Of a stretch of DNA of 64,000 bases, positions 28,448-37,435 are shown piece by piece. The stretch comes from Cesiribacteraceae bacterium YIM B00369 (GTDB lineage Bacteria; Bacteroidota; Bacteroidia; Cytophagales; Cyclobacteriaceae), in the NCBI GenBank assembly GCA_017948555.1, contig JAFMYY010000005.1, positions 124,001 to 188,000 of the forward strand. Direction: 5' to 3'. Position 1 is the stretch's first letter. Each line of letters begins with the position of its first letter. Below the pieces are notes generated by a model, which was not told the DNA's origin, ran no database searches, and saw only the letters and a list, made by a program, of their open reading frames with translations. The translations under genes and the position numbers were made by a program.

Positions 28448-28834
28448 TCAGACAGCTTCTTCCAGTATTCGGTTTAAACTATCTTCGGTAAGAGGCTTCG
28501 AAAGGAAATCCTGTATAAGAGGTATATTTTTTCCCATTTCAAGATCGCGGTGACTTACTGAACTTGTGAGGATATATATCCGGCATTCATGTCCTCTGTC
28601 ACTGTAACGTTTTTGATACTCTTCCACGAATTCATAGCCGGTCATATCAGGCATATTAATATCTACAAAGATAAATTCAGGCCAGTCATTTTCAGAACAA
28701 TTTTCCAGGAACATAAGAGCACTGGTTCCACTACTTTCTGTATTGAAGGATATACCTTCCATATCTTCCAGTAATAAATCATAAAGCTGAAGAGTCAGCT
28801 CATCATCATCAACTATAAATAACTTTTTTTTCAT
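28448..28834 (-). CDS. single-domain response regulator (CheY-like)
   Basis: 128 residues, a bare receiver domain. The phospho-acceptor is D58 in IFVDINMPDMTG, with the acidic pocket at D10-D11 (IVDDDE), and the switch Thr/Ser and Lys in ILTSS and LSKPLT. It has no output domain, so it passes phosphate or signals by protein contact. Its ATG overlaps the kinase stop (ATGA), so it is cotranscribed and almost certainly paired with the kinase at 28831. Confidence 0.93.
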   Translation of the reverse strand: MKKKLFIVDDDELTLQLYDLLLEDMEGISFNTESSGTSALMFLENCSENDWPEFIFVDINMPDMTGYEFVEEYQKRYSDRGHECRIYILTSSVSHRDLEMGKNIPLIQDFLSKPLTEDSLNRILEEAV

Positions 28835-30759
28835 TCTTTAACAGCGTATTCTTTTAAGAAAATTCTAAACCTTGTACCTTCTCCTTTTGAACTTTTTACT
28901 TCAATTTTCCCACCGTTCTTTTCCACCATATGCTTAACGATGGCAAGTCCCATTCCTTGCCTGTCGCTCCCTCTGTTTATGTGGCTGAATGGTTTAAAAA
29001 GATTTTTCATTTCCTTATGAAGATCTATCCCGGGCCCATTTTCTTTAACCTGAATGAGCAAAAAGCCATTCTTATCAAGTTTTGAGCTTATTTTAAAGCC
29101 CAGCTTCTGGTTAGGATGACGGAAACGTAAAGCATACTTAATAATATTTCGTAATATATTGTACAAATAAGGTTTGGGGTACCGGATTATATTCCATTCA
29201 AAATTACTGAATTCTATAGAAGCACCGGCAGCCTGGAATTTTTCCTGAAGGTCATTAACCACCTGATCAATCATCTGGCGTAAATCCAGTTGTTCCCGAT
29301 GAGTAAGAGAAGTGTCTTCCTGAACTTCGATAAGCTGTACCAGGCCCTGCAAAGTATTATCCAGACGCTCAAGGTAGGTTTGGCAGCCAGTCATAATTTT
29401 TGCCTTTTTTTGTTCCTCCACCTGGGTTAACAGTTCAAAGGAAAGTTTTAAACCTGCCACAGGTGAGCGAAGGTCATGAGCTACCGCATGCACAAACTCA
29501 TCCAGATAATGGTTAATCTGAAAAAGCTTTTGATTTTTCCGGTTAAGCTCATCTCTTTGGAGCTTTTGGTCATGGCTGTCAGTACAGGTACCGAACCACC
29601 TGATGATATTACCCTGATCGTCCTTTAAAGGTACGGCCCGTGCCATAAACCACCGGAAGGTACCGTCAAATTTCCGGCATCTGTATTCATTATGGAATGG
29701 CTCTCCGGTAATAAGGGACTGTTCCCACAGCCTTTCTGTTTTGTCAATATCCTCCGGATGTAAGGCCAGCAACCAGCCATTGCTGCGGCTTTCTTCCATT
29801 GACAGACCAGTGTATTCATACCACCTGCGGTTAAAATAAGAATCCCTGCCATCAGGTTCGGTGGTCCATACCAACTGCGGAATAGCCTCAGTAATCTGCT
29901 GCAGTTCTTTAGCTTTTTGTTCAAGCTTTTCAACAAGGAGTTTCTGTTCATGAATGTCAATTGCAGATCCCAGGTATTTAATTACCTTTCCACCCTCAAA
30001 CAGTAAAGGCACTGTTCTGGCCATAAACCACCTGTAGGAACCATCATGGCGAAGTAACCTGTATTCTATTTCAAAAGGTTTGTCATCCTTTTTAAACGCC
30101 TGCAGGTGTGCATAAAAATTTTTCAGGTCTTCAGGATGCACAATTCTTTCCCATCCGTCTTTAAGCAGTTCATCTTTTGGCAGGCCTGAATATTCAGTGG
30201 CTTTGGTATTGATAAATTCATTTTTGCCATCCAAACCGGAGGACCATACAATTTCAGGCATTGAATTGGCTAAAAGCACAAACTCCTGTACCTGCTCTGT
30301 TTCTTTTTTTGATTGGATTGGTTCTGTTACCTTTTGAGCAAAAAGGGAAGCTCCAATGATTTCTCCTCTTGTATTGCGAATAGAATTGTAATTACATCTG
30401 AGATGTTTTACGTCCTTTTTTTTGTCCGGATATTCCCATCCAATAGCAAATTCAGCTCCCTCAAGAGATCTTTTCCAATGGGCAAAAGCTTTTGAAAGCA
30501 AATCAGGCCGGTTGGAATATGCTTCTTCCAAAGACATTCCCACCTCTACATTATTACCGGAAACAGAAAAAAATTCTTTTTGGAAAGCCTTATTACAGGC
30601 AACAAAGCGAAAGCTGTTATCAATGGCTGCTATTGGATCACCGGAACTGTTCAGGATACCTGAAAGCCAGGTAAGGTATTGATTTAACTCCTGGTTTTCC
30701 TGCATTTGAAAAGCAGCTCCACCTGTTTTCACTTTATTATATATCATTTCCATGCTCAA
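28831..30759 (-). CDS. cytoplasmic triple-PAS sensor histidine kinase
   Basis: 642 residues, without membrane helices. Three PAS domains (about 30-145, 160-275 and 285-400): the second and third are near-duplicates, sharing the RWFMAR(A/T)VPL block and the HPED motif typical of PAS_3. HisKA follows with H428 in EFVHAVAHDLRSP, then HATPase_c (about 520-640) with RNIIKYALRF, ENGPGID and RQGMGLAIVKHMV. It probably senses an intracellular redox, light or ligand signal. Overlaps the downstream CheY-like gene by 4 nt. Confidence 0.93.
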   Translation of the reverse strand: MSMEMIYNKVKTGGAAFQMQENQELNQYLTWLSGILNSSGDPIAAIDNSFRFVACNKAFQKEFFSVSGNNVEVGMSLEEAYSNRPDLLSKAFAHWKRSLEGAEFAIGWEYPDKKKDVKHLRCNYNSIRNTRGEIIGASLFAQKVTEPIQSKKETEQVQEFVLLANSMPEIVWSSGLDGKNEFINTKATEYSGLPKDELLKDGWERIVHPEDLKNFYAHLQAFKKDDKPFEIEYRLLRHDGSYRWFMARTVPLLFEGGKVIKYLGSAIDIHEQKLLVEKLEQKAKELQQITEAIPQLVWTTEPDGRDSYFNRRWYEYTGLSMEESRSNGWLLALHPEDIDKTERLWEQSLITGEPFHNEYRCRKFDGTFRWFMARAVPLKDDQGNIIRWFGTCTDSHDQKLQRDELNRKNQKLFQINHYLDEFVHAVAHDLRSPVAGLKLSFELLTQVEEQKKAKIMTGCQTYLERLDNTLQGLVQLIEVQEDTSLTHREQLDLRQMIDQVVNDLQEKFQAAGASIEFSNFEWNIIRYPKPYLYNILRNIIKYALRFRHPNQKLGFKISSKLDKNGFLLIQVKENGPGIDLHKEMKNLFKPFSHINRGSDRQGMGLAIVKHMVEKNGGKIEVKSSKGEGTRFRIFLKEYAVKE

Positions 30760-31008
30760 ACCTGATTGCCTTTACTGGTGAAGGATAACTTTACTTCATA
30801 AAAGAGAGCCCAAATTGCCTTCAAATCAATTGCCTGTTAATTCTTTATATTTCTAAGATTTTCACCGGTTAAATGGACGGATGATGATATTACGAACAGC
30901 TAATTATTTGGTTACGAAAAAAATCAGGTTTTTCTTTACTTTTTAAAAATTTTGCAAAAAAAATTCAAGGGTAAATTGAAAAAACCCTGCACAACAAGAA
31001 TAAAAAGC

Positions 31009-31038
31009 AAAAAAAAGCCTGAGCTATATAAGCTCAGG
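31009..31038 (-). terminator. intrinsic terminator downstream of the small secreted protein
   Basis: On the minus strand a perfect 8-bp stem (31018-31025 with 31031-31038) with a 5-nt loop is followed by a T-run of seven. It lies 98 nt after the 31137 stop but only 11 nt after the 31050 short frame. Confidence 0.85.
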
Positions 31039-31049
31039 TGAAGGTTATT

Positions 31050-31136
31050 TTATGGTAACAGCGTAAGCTTCAATTTAATAAGATCAATTTCCTTTTTCAA
31101 AGGAGGAGCCTGATCAATGTCTTTTTTGCAATTCAA
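31050..31136 (-). CDS. possible 28-aa peptide with TTG start
   Basis: Directly after the TAA stop at 31137 a TTG-initiated frame runs for 28 codons, with coding-like composition (KKDIDQAPPLKKEIDLIKLK) and ends 11 nt before the terminator hairpin. It could be a translationally coupled micro-protein, or the relic of a longer gene or C-terminal extension. No ATG and no ribosome-binding site are present, so confidence is low. Confidence 0.25.
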   Translation of the reverse strand: MNCKKDIDQAPPLKKEIDLIKLKLTLLP

Positions 31137-31793
31137 TTACTTTACGATTTGAAGCAATTTACCAATTTTAAAACTTTGTCCGGAATGCCCCATAACAGTC
31201 ATTTGATAATTTCCGGCAGGAAGATCCCCGTTCAATTCAAGTGAATTCCGTGCCTGAAGGCTGTTTACATTCAATTCCCTGGAAAGAACCTGGCGGCCAA
31301 ACTGGTCGGTAATGGTAACCGTTGCTTTACAGTCTTTTTCAACTCCCTGAAAGTTAAGGTTAAGTGAATTAGCATTTCCAACCGGCATAGGATAAAGTAC
31401 CAGTTCAGGTTTACCCTGAGAAGGGATAAAAGTAGAAGTAAGGCTGGTAATAAAAGTTTTGCCGTCGTAGTCCACTACCTTCAGTCTGTAATAAGATACA
31501 TCTGCATAAGGCTTCCGGTCGATGAATTTAAAAAATGTTTTTGTATTTACAGAAGATACTTCTCCTATACGCTCAAAGTTTTCTCCGTCAATACTCCTCT
31601 CCACTACAAAGAATGAGGTGGTATCATTGTACTTTGTATTCCAGCTTATTTGTACTCCTCTGTCCGGGATATTAACAGCAGAGAGATTTTTTATATAAGA
31701 ATTAACATCCTGAGCCGATACTGATATTACAGCAAGGAATAGAATCAGGATTCCTAAAATATTTCCTTTTACTGTTTTTGCAGAGCTTAGCAT
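31137..31793 (-). CDS. small secreted protein with probable T9SS C-terminal domain
   Basis: 218 residues. A signal peptide ends at about residue 28 (VISVSAQ). Residues 30-120 form a fibronectin-III-like strand set beginning IPDRGVQISWNTKYNDTTSF and including VERSIDGENFERIGEV, a pattern common before sorting domains. Residues 130-218 resemble a T9SS type-A sorting domain (LVLYPMPVGN..., ending IGKLLQIVK). With no enzymatic domain, it consists of little but an adhesive-like Ig-fold module and the targeting signal. It may be a surface adhesin subunit or decoration. Confidence 0.8.
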   Translation of the reverse strand: MLSSAKTVKGNILGILILFLAVISVSAQDVNSYIKNLSAVNIPDRGVQISWNTKYNDTTSFFVVERSIDGENFERIGEVSSVNTKTFFKFIDRKPYADVSYYRLKVVDYDGKTFITSLTSTFIPSQGKPELVLYPMPVGNANSLNLNFQGVEKDCKATVTITDQFGRQVLSRELNVNSLQARNSLELNGDLPAGNYQMTVMGHSGQSFKIGKLLQIVK

Positions 31794-31873
31794 AATTCTT
31801 TTCTTTTAAGTTTATGCTAAGGTAGCAGGTCCGGAGCCCGTAGTAAATAGAGTAGTTTCGTAATTATAAAAAT

Positions 31874-31914
31874 ACGAAAATTGCTTATAACAATTGGATA
31901 TGAGCAATTTTCGT
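31874..31914. repeat. 12-bp perfect inverted repeat
   Basis: ACGAAAATTGCT at 31874-31885 and its exact inverse at 31903-31914, with a 17-nt spacer. It lies about 80 nt upstream of the secreted-protein start at 31793 and 150 nt downstream of the NarL-type regulator gene. It is either an operator for the secreted protein or, read on the minus strand where T-rich sequence follows, the terminator of the two-component operon. Confidence 0.55.
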
Positions 31915-32066
31915 GTGACTTTCAGGCCTTTCTGATTTTAGAAAATAAAATTTTTATAACCTTAAATTATACTTTATTTATAAAATAGGAAGATTACCTA
32001 CAAGATATTAAGAAAAGCAGGATAACTGTTAAGATAAACACCTGGCAATTCCTTTCCTGGTGTTGC

Positions 32067-32729
32067 TTATAATTCTATTATCTGCTGCTTTATTGCGTAT
32101 TTAACCAGGTCTACTGTACTTTTTAATTCCAGCTTTTCCATAATATTCGACCTGTGTGCATCAATTGTCCGGGGGCTGATAAAGAGTTTATCAGCAATTT
32201 CTTTTTTGCTGAGTCCCAGACTTAACATTTTAACCACCTCAATTTCACGATCGGTAAGTTTTACAGAAGCAGTGTTGGCTTTTGCAGGAACCTCACCTGA
32301 ATTTATTTCCCTGTATCTTCTGAACACCAGATCTGAAATTCCTTTACTAAAATACTGGTTCCCGGTTACAGCCATCCTGACAGCACCACTCAGTTCATTC
32401 TTGCGTATGTCTTTCAGTACGTATCCCTCTGCTCCTATCTTTATTATTTCGTTGAGGTACTCCTCAGATACTTCCATAGACAGGAACAATATCTTTATTT
32501 CCGTCAGCTTGCTCTTAATAATCCGCGCAGCTTCCACTCCGTTCATGCCGGGCAGAATTATATCCATCAGGATGATGTCCGGCATCATCAGGTATGCTTT
32601 ATTTATAGCCTCCTCCCCATCGCTTGCTTCACCAATCACTTCAAAATCAGCACAACTTTCCAGCATTGCAATAATGCCGTCACGTACAAGGGAGTGATCA
32701 TCCACCACTAATATTTTAATCTTCTCCAT
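32067..32729 (-). CDS. NarL/LuxR-type response regulator
   Basis: 220 residues. Receiver domain (1-120) with phospho-acceptor D56 in IILMDIILPGMNG, then a GerE/LuxR helix-turn-helix (about 155-215) in which LTDREIEVVKMLSLGLSKKE and ISPRTIDAHRSNI form the scaffold and recognition helices. It binds DNA when phosphorylated. It is encoded 14 nt after the HisKA_3 kinase gene, its evident partner. The secreted protein at 31137 just downstream is a candidate target. Confidence 0.95.
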   Translation of the reverse strand: MEKIKILVVDDHSLVRDGIIAMLESCADFEVIGEASDGEEAINKAYLMMPDIILMDIILPGMNGVEAARIIKSKLTEIKILFLSMEVSEEYLNEIIKIGAEGYVLKDIRKNELSGAVRMAVTGNQYFSKGISDLVFRRYREINSGEVPAKANTASVKLTDREIEVVKMLSLGLSKKEIADKLFISPRTIDAHRSNIMEKLELKSTVDLVKYAIKQQIIEL

Positions 32730-32743
32730 ATCTTTAATCTATA

Positions 32744-34885
32744 TTAATTTTGCTCTATAGGAATGTTTACAATGATATTAGTGCCAATACCTGCTTCTGA
32801 ATGGATCTGAAACCGGCCTCCTAATAATTTTGCTCTTTCTTCCATATTTTTCATTCCCATTCCATTCGATTCCTTTTCCTCTATCCCTACTCCGTTATCT
32901 TCCACTTTCAATTCAATGAAATTCCTTCCCTGGAAAACCTGTATACTTGCTACTGTGGCCATAGCATGTTTAATTATGTTATTGGTAGCCTCCTGAGCAA
33001 TCCGGTAGAGTGCATTCACAATTTTATTGTTTACCTCAACACCACTTCCTATATACCGGAAAGACAGGTCGATTGCCGTCATTTTTTTTATCTGATCGCA
33101 CATCTGCCTGAGAGATGTTTCCAAACCCATAGTTGCCACACTTCTGGGGCCAAGGTTCCTTGAAACAGACCGGACTTCCTCCAGGGTCTGTTCCAGCATA
33201 CCTTCAATAGTATGAAGCTTATACTGAAACTGTTCCGGAATAAATTCCTCAAGACTTGTAAGTTTATATTTGATGGCAATCAGCATCTGCCCGATTCCAT
33301 CGTGAATTTCCCTGGCAACACGTTTCCTTTCCTCCAACTGAACATCCTGCTTCGATTGTTCATTTATCTGGCGTGAGGTTACATCATTCAGCAATATTAG
33401 AATGGAATGCAATTTGTCATTTTCCTCACAGATACCTGACATAAACATGTCACAGAAAACAGTGGTGTTGTTCTTCGTAAATAACTTAAGGTCTACTTTT
33501 TTGTAGTTAAAAAAATTAATCCGGCTGGTATTAAAGAGGAATTCCAGGTGGATCCCAAATTCACTCTCAAAAAAATTCCATGAGGTAATATGTTTTCCTG
33601 TAACTTCCGGAGCTGTCCAGCCAAATAGTTTTTCAGCTTGTTTAGACCATGAGGTTATAAATAAATTACTGTCTAACTGAATGGTGGCCAGTGGTGAATT
33701 TTCAAACTGAAGATTCAGTATCTGGTTAGCCCTGAATAATTCATCTTCAACTATACGGAGTTCTGTTATATCCTGAATGGTTCCCACAATACTTACCACT
33801 TCCCCGCTCTCATCCAGTTTTGGCTTACCAATTATTTTTATACTTTTTTCTTTCCCACTTGCAAGGAATATTTTATGAATTAAGGAAGCTTCGTTTATCT
33901 CTTTATTTTTCAGACGCTCAACCAGAGCCATTAATTCTTCCTGCCCCTGCCGGTCCACAAAAGTCAGGTAGGTCCCAAGAGATGGATTTATCTGAGCGGG
34001 TTGCACTTCAAAAATCCTGTACACGCCATCGGTCCAGAAGGCCGTACTATTATTTAAAGAAAGCTGATAGCTACCCATTTTTGCGATAGCCTGAGCTTCG
34101 TGCAGCATTTGCTTATGAGCCAGAAGTTCCTGAAATGCCTTTATTTTTAAGGTAATATCCCTGATTACAACCTGAATAGCCGTTTTTCCATTATATTTAG
34201 TTGTTATATACGAGATTTCAGCATCAAATTGGGTACCATCCTTCCTTAAAAGGGTGTGTACCACAGGTTCTTTTATTTGGTTGTTAATTATTTGAAAAAT
34301 ATTTTCTCTGGCTGCTGCTTTATCATGTTCAGCTACAAAGAACAGAGGAGATTTTCCTGTCATTTCAGACTGGTCCTCCAGCTTCAGCAATTCAATTGTC
34401 TTTGGATTAGCAAATAAAATTTCTTCTTCTGTAAAAAGAATTACAGGTAAAGGTGAATGATTGATAAGATTGAGGTAGTTTTCTTCGGCCATTTTATGTG
34501 CCTGCTGTGCTGATACGATTTTACCCGTATCCTGAAGGATTACCACTCCACCCTGTATTTCTTCAAGGTCATTGAAAATAGGATTGTACCTGGCAGAATA
34601 ACAGCCATGCTTTCCATTTTCCGGAATAAAAAAAATCTGGTTTTCTGCATTGCCGGCTTCCCCATGCAAGGTTCTCTTATAAAAATTAATTTCTCCGGTT
34701 TTTTGGAGGTATGGTAAGATTTCCTCGATTTTCCTGCCTATAGTTTCATGGCAATTATAACCGGTAATTACCTCCATAGCAGGATTCCAGCAGGTGCAGT
34801 TTAATTCATTATCAAAGCCAATTACCCCTGCCGGGCAATTTTTTAAGACTATTTCAGCGATTTCTGACTCCAATAAATTCATCAT
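32744..34885 (-). CDS. multi-PAS HisKA_3 (NarX/DegS-type) sensor kinase
   Basis: 713 residues, soluble. Four PAS or PAS-like domains (about 10-125, 135-250, 260-380 and 390-505), with typical ITSW, HDITELK-like PAC ends and a conserved phrase 'DITLKIKAFQ'. The dimerisation/phospho-acceptor domain is HisKA_3, with H528 in VAREIHDGIGQML. HATPase_c carries YRIAQEATNNIIKHA, DNGVGIEEK and MGMKNMEERAKLLGG. This type pairs with NarL-type regulators, as here. The cytoplasmic location suggests an internal redox or small-molecule signal. Confidence 0.94.
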   Translation of the reverse strand: MMNLLESEIAEIVLKNCPAGVIGFDNELNCTCWNPAMEVITGYNCHETIGRKIEEILPYLQKTGEINFYKRTLHGEAGNAENQIFFIPENGKHGCYSARYNPIFNDLEEIQGGVVILQDTGKIVSAQQAHKMAEENYLNLINHSPLPVILFTEEEILFANPKTIELLKLEDQSEMTGKSPLFFVAEHDKAAARENIFQIINNQIKEPVVHTLLRKDGTQFDAEISYITTKYNGKTAIQVVIRDITLKIKAFQELLAHKQMLHEAQAIAKMGSYQLSLNNSTAFWTDGVYRIFEVQPAQINPSLGTYLTFVDRQGQEELMALVERLKNKEINEASLIHKIFLASGKEKSIKIIGKPKLDESGEVVSIVGTIQDITELRIVEDELFRANQILNLQFENSPLATIQLDSNLFITSWSKQAEKLFGWTAPEVTGKHITSWNFFESEFGIHLEFLFNTSRINFFNYKKVDLKLFTKNNTTVFCDMFMSGICEENDKLHSILILLNDVTSRQINEQSKQDVQLEERKRVAREIHDGIGQMLIAIKYKLTSLEEFIPEQFQYKLHTIEGMLEQTLEEVRSVSRNLGPRSVATMGLETSLRQMCDQIKKMTAIDLSFRYIGSGVEVNNKIVNALYRIAQEATNNIIKHAMATVASIQVFQGRNFIELKVEDNGVGIEEKESNGMGMKNMEERAKLLGGRFQIHSEAGIGTNIIVNIPIEQN

Positions 34886-35051
34886 AGCATATTTCCATTG
34901 TTTTTAAAATTAAGCAGGAAAATGCAGGATGAATTTTAAATTTGGCGGTTAACATTACATGTGTACTCTGAGGCCCCGGGAAGATATTAATATTAAAATG
35001 GAGGGGATAAGATTGAGAGGGAAAAAAACTAATGGGCTGGCAGTAAATTTT

Positions 35052-37427
35052 TTACCAGTTGGCTACCACTTTCAAATTATAAAACCGGTTGGAAAGGGTG
35101 TTGGGAACAGCATATTGGTTATTATTAAAGTCATTTATCCAGCTATAAGAAATTACATTGTTATTTCCTAATAGATTAAGAATCTCCAGGCCCAGCCATA
35201 AGTTGTTCATTTTTAAAATATGAGGTCTTACAATTTTGGAAAAACCAATGTCCACCCTTCTGTAAGATCTTCCCGAATAAAGGTTCCGGTATTCAATATT
35301 GCCTGATGGTCCGAATGGCAGTCCGCTTCCATATAACAGCTTCAGGTAAACACGCACACTTGGGTCGTTAGGCAGGTGGTCCTGAAAAAAAATTCCCAGA
35401 TTCAGGCGCTGGTCCGTAGGTCTGCGGACATAACCTTTTGAATCTCCGGGAACATCTTCTGCCGTTTTCAGCAAACCCAGACTAAACCATGATTCTGCTC
35501 CGGGGATAAACTCCCCGCTCAACCTGAAATCAGCTCCTGTGGCATAAGCAACTGATTCATTATTGGCAAAATACCTGATTCTTACATTCTCTACATCATA
35601 GGCGTTAACATTCCATAACTGTTTATAATATACCTCAGATACAAAGTTAAAGATCCTGTCCCACATACTGAAGTTCATATCGGCACCGGAAATAAAATGA
35701 AAGGAGCTTTGTGCCAGAACACCAGGTCTTATCTCTCCATCAGGAGAACGGTACTCCCGGTATAGGGGGGGCTGGTGGTATAAGCCGGCAGCAGTTGTTA
35801 AAACCACATCTTTCAGCCATGCCGGCCTTACAGCATATTGAATCCGGGGGCTCAAAAGTATTTGCCTGTTAAGGTTAAAATAATGAAATCTTACCCCATA
35901 GTGGAGAGTATGGTTCCCTGCACCGGGGTTACTTGTACTTTGAATGTACCCTTCCAGCCTCTGGTTGCGTAAGGAAATATCATTGGTAACTCTTTTTCCT
36001 TCGTTCACCCTGACAAAATCAGCAGAATCAGCAAAACCCCATTCTCTTAAACGGTCCTCTATATTTTCAAAGCCATACTGCAGGCCGAATTCAAGCACCT
36101 GATTTTTGCCGTATTTCCATTCATTCCTGCTCTGTAAATTAAGGATCCGGGCCTGGAGCAGGTTCCTTATATTTTCATAATCTGTTCCTATTCCCAGAAC
36201 ACTCAGACATTCGGTATAGGTTGGAGAATTTGGGTTTATGTCGATATTGCAAAGCCGGTATCCTCCTTCCAGGTCTACATATTCTCTTTCAGTTGTATGG
36301 AGGTAAGAAGCAATCCAGCTGGTTTTCAGTTTACTGTTCCAGCTGGTGGTCAGCTTTACAGAATTCTGCCACATATCGTAATTTAAAACTTCCTTCCCGT
36401 CGAAGCCTACATTCAGCTGTATGGCCTGTGCGTTAGTGCCAAAGGTGGTTTGCCGGTTTTCCGGTGTAACCAGATAGCGGTTTTGGGCATAGTTCAGCAG
36501 GAAGCTTAGTTCATTTTTTTCATTTAGCTGCCAGGTTAAATAGCTTTGAACATCAGTAAACCGGGGAAGGTATTCTCCTTTTGTATCAAGGGTATTTAAC
36601 AGGTATCTGGCACTTTTATGGCGAATGCCGGTAAGGTGGGTAAAGCGTTTGTTCTTACTGGTACCTTCAAGGTGCAGCGCCCCTCCCAGCAAGCCTGCAG
36701 TTACAGATGCCCCTGTGGTATCCGGCTTCCTGTATTGAATATTTAAAACAGAGGAAAGTTTATCTCCCCATTTTGCCTGCCAGCCTCCTGAAGAAAAAGC
36801 CAGGCTTTCAATAAGATCAGGATTTACAAAACCTAAACCTTCCTGCTGTCCCGCCCTTACGAGAAAAGGCCTGTAAACAGGAATGTCGTTTACATAAACA
36901 AGGTTTTCATCAAAATTACCTCCTCTTACTGAGTAAGAAGATGACAATTCGTTATTCTGTGTTACCCCGGGAAGTGTGGCCAAAACGGAACTGATATCAC
37001 CGAAGGTAGTGGTCATATGCTGAATTTCCCGCGGGTCCAGTCTGCTCATACTGCTCTGCTCCCTGAGGGACTCCTTTCTGCTATCCCTGACAGTAACTTC
37101 GCTCAACAGCCTCCCTACAGCTTTTAATTCTATTGCAACACTCCTGGTCTCCCCCGGCGACAGCTTAATTTTCAGCTCCTCCGGAAGATGCCCGATATAG
37201 GTTACCTTCAGGCGAATGGTATCACTTACATCCGGTATCTGTAATTTAAAAAATCCCGCGGGATTGGAAACTGTATTAAGTTGCTGCTCAAAAACCGTTA
37301 TTCCCGCCCCAAACAGGCTTTCGCCTTCTTCATTAGTTACCTGCCCCTGCAAAACAGCCTGCTGAGCCACTGCCCCGGTAAACCAGAAACTGATGAAGAA
37401 TATTAATATGAACCGGAATGGGAGCAA
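35052..37427 (-). CDS. TonB-dependent outer-membrane receptor with CarboxypepD-like N-terminal domain
   Basis: 791 residues. Signal peptide (1-21, ending GAVAQ), CarboxypepD_reg-like beta-sandwich (about 22-105, LQGQVTNEEGESLFGAGITV), a plug domain (about 115-240, with SSSYSVRGGNFDENLVYVND), and a 22-strand barrel to the end (C-terminal aromatic-hydrophobic strand finishing VVANW). It imports a large ligand with TonB energy. No SusD-like partner is next to it, so it is not a classical glycan locus; the ligand is unknown. It starts 8 nt after rpe, on the same strand. Confidence 0.92.
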   Translation of the reverse strand: MLPFRFILIFFISFWFTGAVAQQAVLQGQVTNEEGESLFGAGITVFEQQLNTVSNPAGFFKLQIPDVSDTIRLKVTYIGHLPEELKIKLSPGETRSVAIELKAVGRLLSEVTVRDSRKESLREQSSMSRLDPREIQHMTTTFGDISSVLATLPGVTQNNELSSSYSVRGGNFDENLVYVNDIPVYRPFLVRAGQQEGLGFVNPDLIESLAFSSGGWQAKWGDKLSSVLNIQYRKPDTTGASVTAGLLGGALHLEGTSKNKRFTHLTGIRHKSARYLLNTLDTKGEYLPRFTDVQSYLTWQLNEKNELSFLLNYAQNRYLVTPENRQTTFGTNAQAIQLNVGFDGKEVLNYDMWQNSVKLTTSWNSKLKTSWIASYLHTTEREYVDLEGGYRLCNIDINPNSPTYTECLSVLGIGTDYENIRNLLQARILNLQSRNEWKYGKNQVLEFGLQYGFENIEDRLREWGFADSADFVRVNEGKRVTNDISLRNQRLEGYIQSTSNPGAGNHTLHYGVRFHYFNLNRQILLSPRIQYAVRPAWLKDVVLTTAAGLYHQPPLYREYRSPDGEIRPGVLAQSSFHFISGADMNFSMWDRIFNFVSEVYYKQLWNVNAYDVENVRIRYFANNESVAYATGADFRLSGEFIPGAESWFSLGLLKTAEDVPGDSKGYVRRPTDQRLNLGIFFQDHLPNDPSVRVYLKLLYGSGLPFGPSGNIEYRNLYSGRSYRRVDIGFSKIVRPHILKMNNLWLGLEILNLLGNNNVISYSWINDFNNNQYAVPNTLSNRFYNLKVVANW

Positions 37428-37435
37428 AACCAGGA

